The notes under the pieces are model-generated. The model worked only from the letters and a program-made list of their open reading frames with translations. It did no database searches and was not told the DNA's origin. From positions 105,474-169,473 of the forward strand of contig NZ_NWSQ01000018.1 in the NCBI RefSeq assembly GCF_002531725.1: a DNA stretch of 64,000 bases. The letters run 5' to 3'. The position numbers and the translations under genes are program-made. Source of the DNA: Rhizobium sp. L43. Its GTDB lineage: Bacteria > Pseudomonadota > Alphaproteobacteria > Rhizobiales > Rhizobiaceae. Below, one piece after another: positions 63,310 through 64,000 of this stretch (positions are counted from its first letter, which is position 1; each line of letters opens with the position of its first letter).

Positions 63310-63926
63310 TCAGCGATCGGCTAATGTGAGGCCGTGTTCGAAACCTTGTTCTCCAGGCTCTCGGCCTTCGCCCTCGCCGGAAAGCCTCGCCTGGAACGCC
63401 GCGATCAGCCATCTCGTCGCAGGCCCGGGCGGGTTTGCAATATTGCGGACCGCGTGAACCGGGAATTCGCGCTGATCGAAGGCAGGAAAGTCGAGGCGGA
63501 CGAGACGGCCGTCGGCGAGATCGTCCTTGGCTACGGACGCCGGAAGTCCGCCCCAGCCCAGTCCGCCGCGGATGAACAGATGTTTCGTCGCGTTGTCACT
63601 GACCCGCCAGGTCTTGAGGGAGAATACGTTGAAGTCCCGGCCCTTCATCACCCCCGGGGCGTCGAAGACCACGAGCTGGGTTTCGTCCCGTACGTCGGCA
63701 AGCGTCATCGGCCGCCGCAGCATCGCAAGCGGATGATCCGGTGCCGCGACGGGAACCATCGCCTGCTGGCCGATCTTTTCGAAAATGATCTGATCGTTTT
63801 TGACCGACATGGTGCCGCCGAAGCCGACGACGGCCCTTCTGTTGATGACCGCATCCATGACCATCCCGGGTGTGCCGGCCGTTACATTCAAAGACACCGT
63901 CGGATAATGGCTGCGGAAGGCGCCTA
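63310..63926 (-). pseudogene. LysR-family regulator fragment cut by an insertion sequence
   Basis: About 205 codons of a LysR effector domain (GAFRSHYPTVSLNVTAGTPG at the cut end, then VVGFGGTMSVKND, PDHPLAMLRRPMTLADV and the normal C terminus). The helix-turn-helix half is missing. At 63925-63926 the coding sequence stops at a TA dinucleotide and insertion-sequence DNA begins, with an in-frame stop just inside it. The other half of the gene may lie beyond the element, outside the window. The remnant is unlikely to bind DNA. Confidence 0.82.
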
Positions 63927-64000
63927 GAGCGTTTCACGTTTTGACGGAAGCATAGCCAGCGTTTGTGAAGTAGTTTGCGCATTCGTCAGGCTTGATGGTG
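63927..64000 (-). mobile_element. IS630-family insertion sequence end with transposase C terminus, partial
   Basis: On the minus strand the last 22 complete codons of a transposase can be read (TIKPDECANYFTNAGYASVK, then Thr and TGA at 63934-63936). The pattern ECANYF-NAGY is typical of the C terminus of rhizobial IS630-family transposases (from memory). The element edge GAGCGTTTCACGTTTTGACG abuts a TA, the target dinucleotide of the family. The rest is beyond the window edge. Confidence 0.75.

Noticed and set aside
1..64000. CRISPR arrays, tRNA or rRNA genes, replication origin
   Set aside because: No regularly spaced direct repeats, no tRNA cloverleaf or rRNA sequence and no repABC-type genes were seen on reading the window.

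Overview
The window reads as accessory DNA from a rhizobial alphaproteobacterium of the Rhizobium leguminosarum/etli type. The evidence is high GC with alphaproteobacterial codon use, dense ABC and TRAP uptake operons, many GntR/LysR regulators, a LuxI/LuxR pair, a RIME-like intergenic element and an IS630-type element at the right edge. No rRNA, tRNA, CRISPR array, replication genes or housekeeping block was seen, so a plasmid or other accessory replicon is likely (inference).

Layout. 0-5.6 kb: the end of a TRAP permease, an idonate-type dehydrogenase, a GntR regulator, a frameshifted DHDPS-family gene and an FAD amine oxidoreductase. 6.0-12.9 kb: a complete branched-chain amino-acid-type ABC transporter (SBP, LivH, LivM, LivG, LivF) with an aminotransferase and a LysR regulator. 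13.1-18.4 kb: hydantoinase A/B, an SDR and a HpaI-type aldolase. A 45-bp sequence is repeated before the transporter and before hydantoinase A, which suggests one LysR-controlled regulon.

18.5-29.1 kb is a minus-strand cluster: XRE regulator, fungal-like GH15 glucoamylase, GMC dehydrogenase with a C-x5-C-x3-C motif, ferritin-like protein, sorbitol/glucose-dehydrogenase-type small subunit, two sugar-isomerase-fold enzymes, a metallo-beta-lactamase-fold protein and a ThDP 2-oxoacid decarboxylase. None of the carbohydrate proteins shows an export signal and no cytochrome subunit is present. This is the best candidate for an undescribed system. A LuxI/LuxR pair lies beside it (29.4-30.9 kb).

30.9-34.0 kb is an alanine catabolic locus (Lrp, alanine racemase, D-amino-acid dehydrogenase). 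It is followed by an omega-aminotransferase divergent from an XRE-cupin regulator. 36.2-50.8 kb is a hydroxyproline-type catabolic region: GntR, ProC-like reductase, polar amino-acid ABC transporter, DHDPS-family deaminase, FAD dehydrogenase, aldehyde dehydrogenase, proline-racemase-family protein, two SDRs, a second GntR, an Ldh2-type reductase and a second proline-racemase-family protein. Both racemase-family proteins have Ser in place of the first catalytic Cys. The second GntR probably binds a 16-bp palindrome found before its own gene and in the divergent reductase/racemase promoter.

50.9-56.0 kb holds an unrecognised protein, a Tat-signal SUKH-like protein, a small secreted protein and three Tad-type pseudopilin genes. 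56.4-63.3 kb holds a periplasmic sugar-binding protein paired with a membrane GGDEF-EAL protein, then a three-PAS GGDEF-EAL protein. The window ends in a LysR gene cut by an IS630-family insertion.
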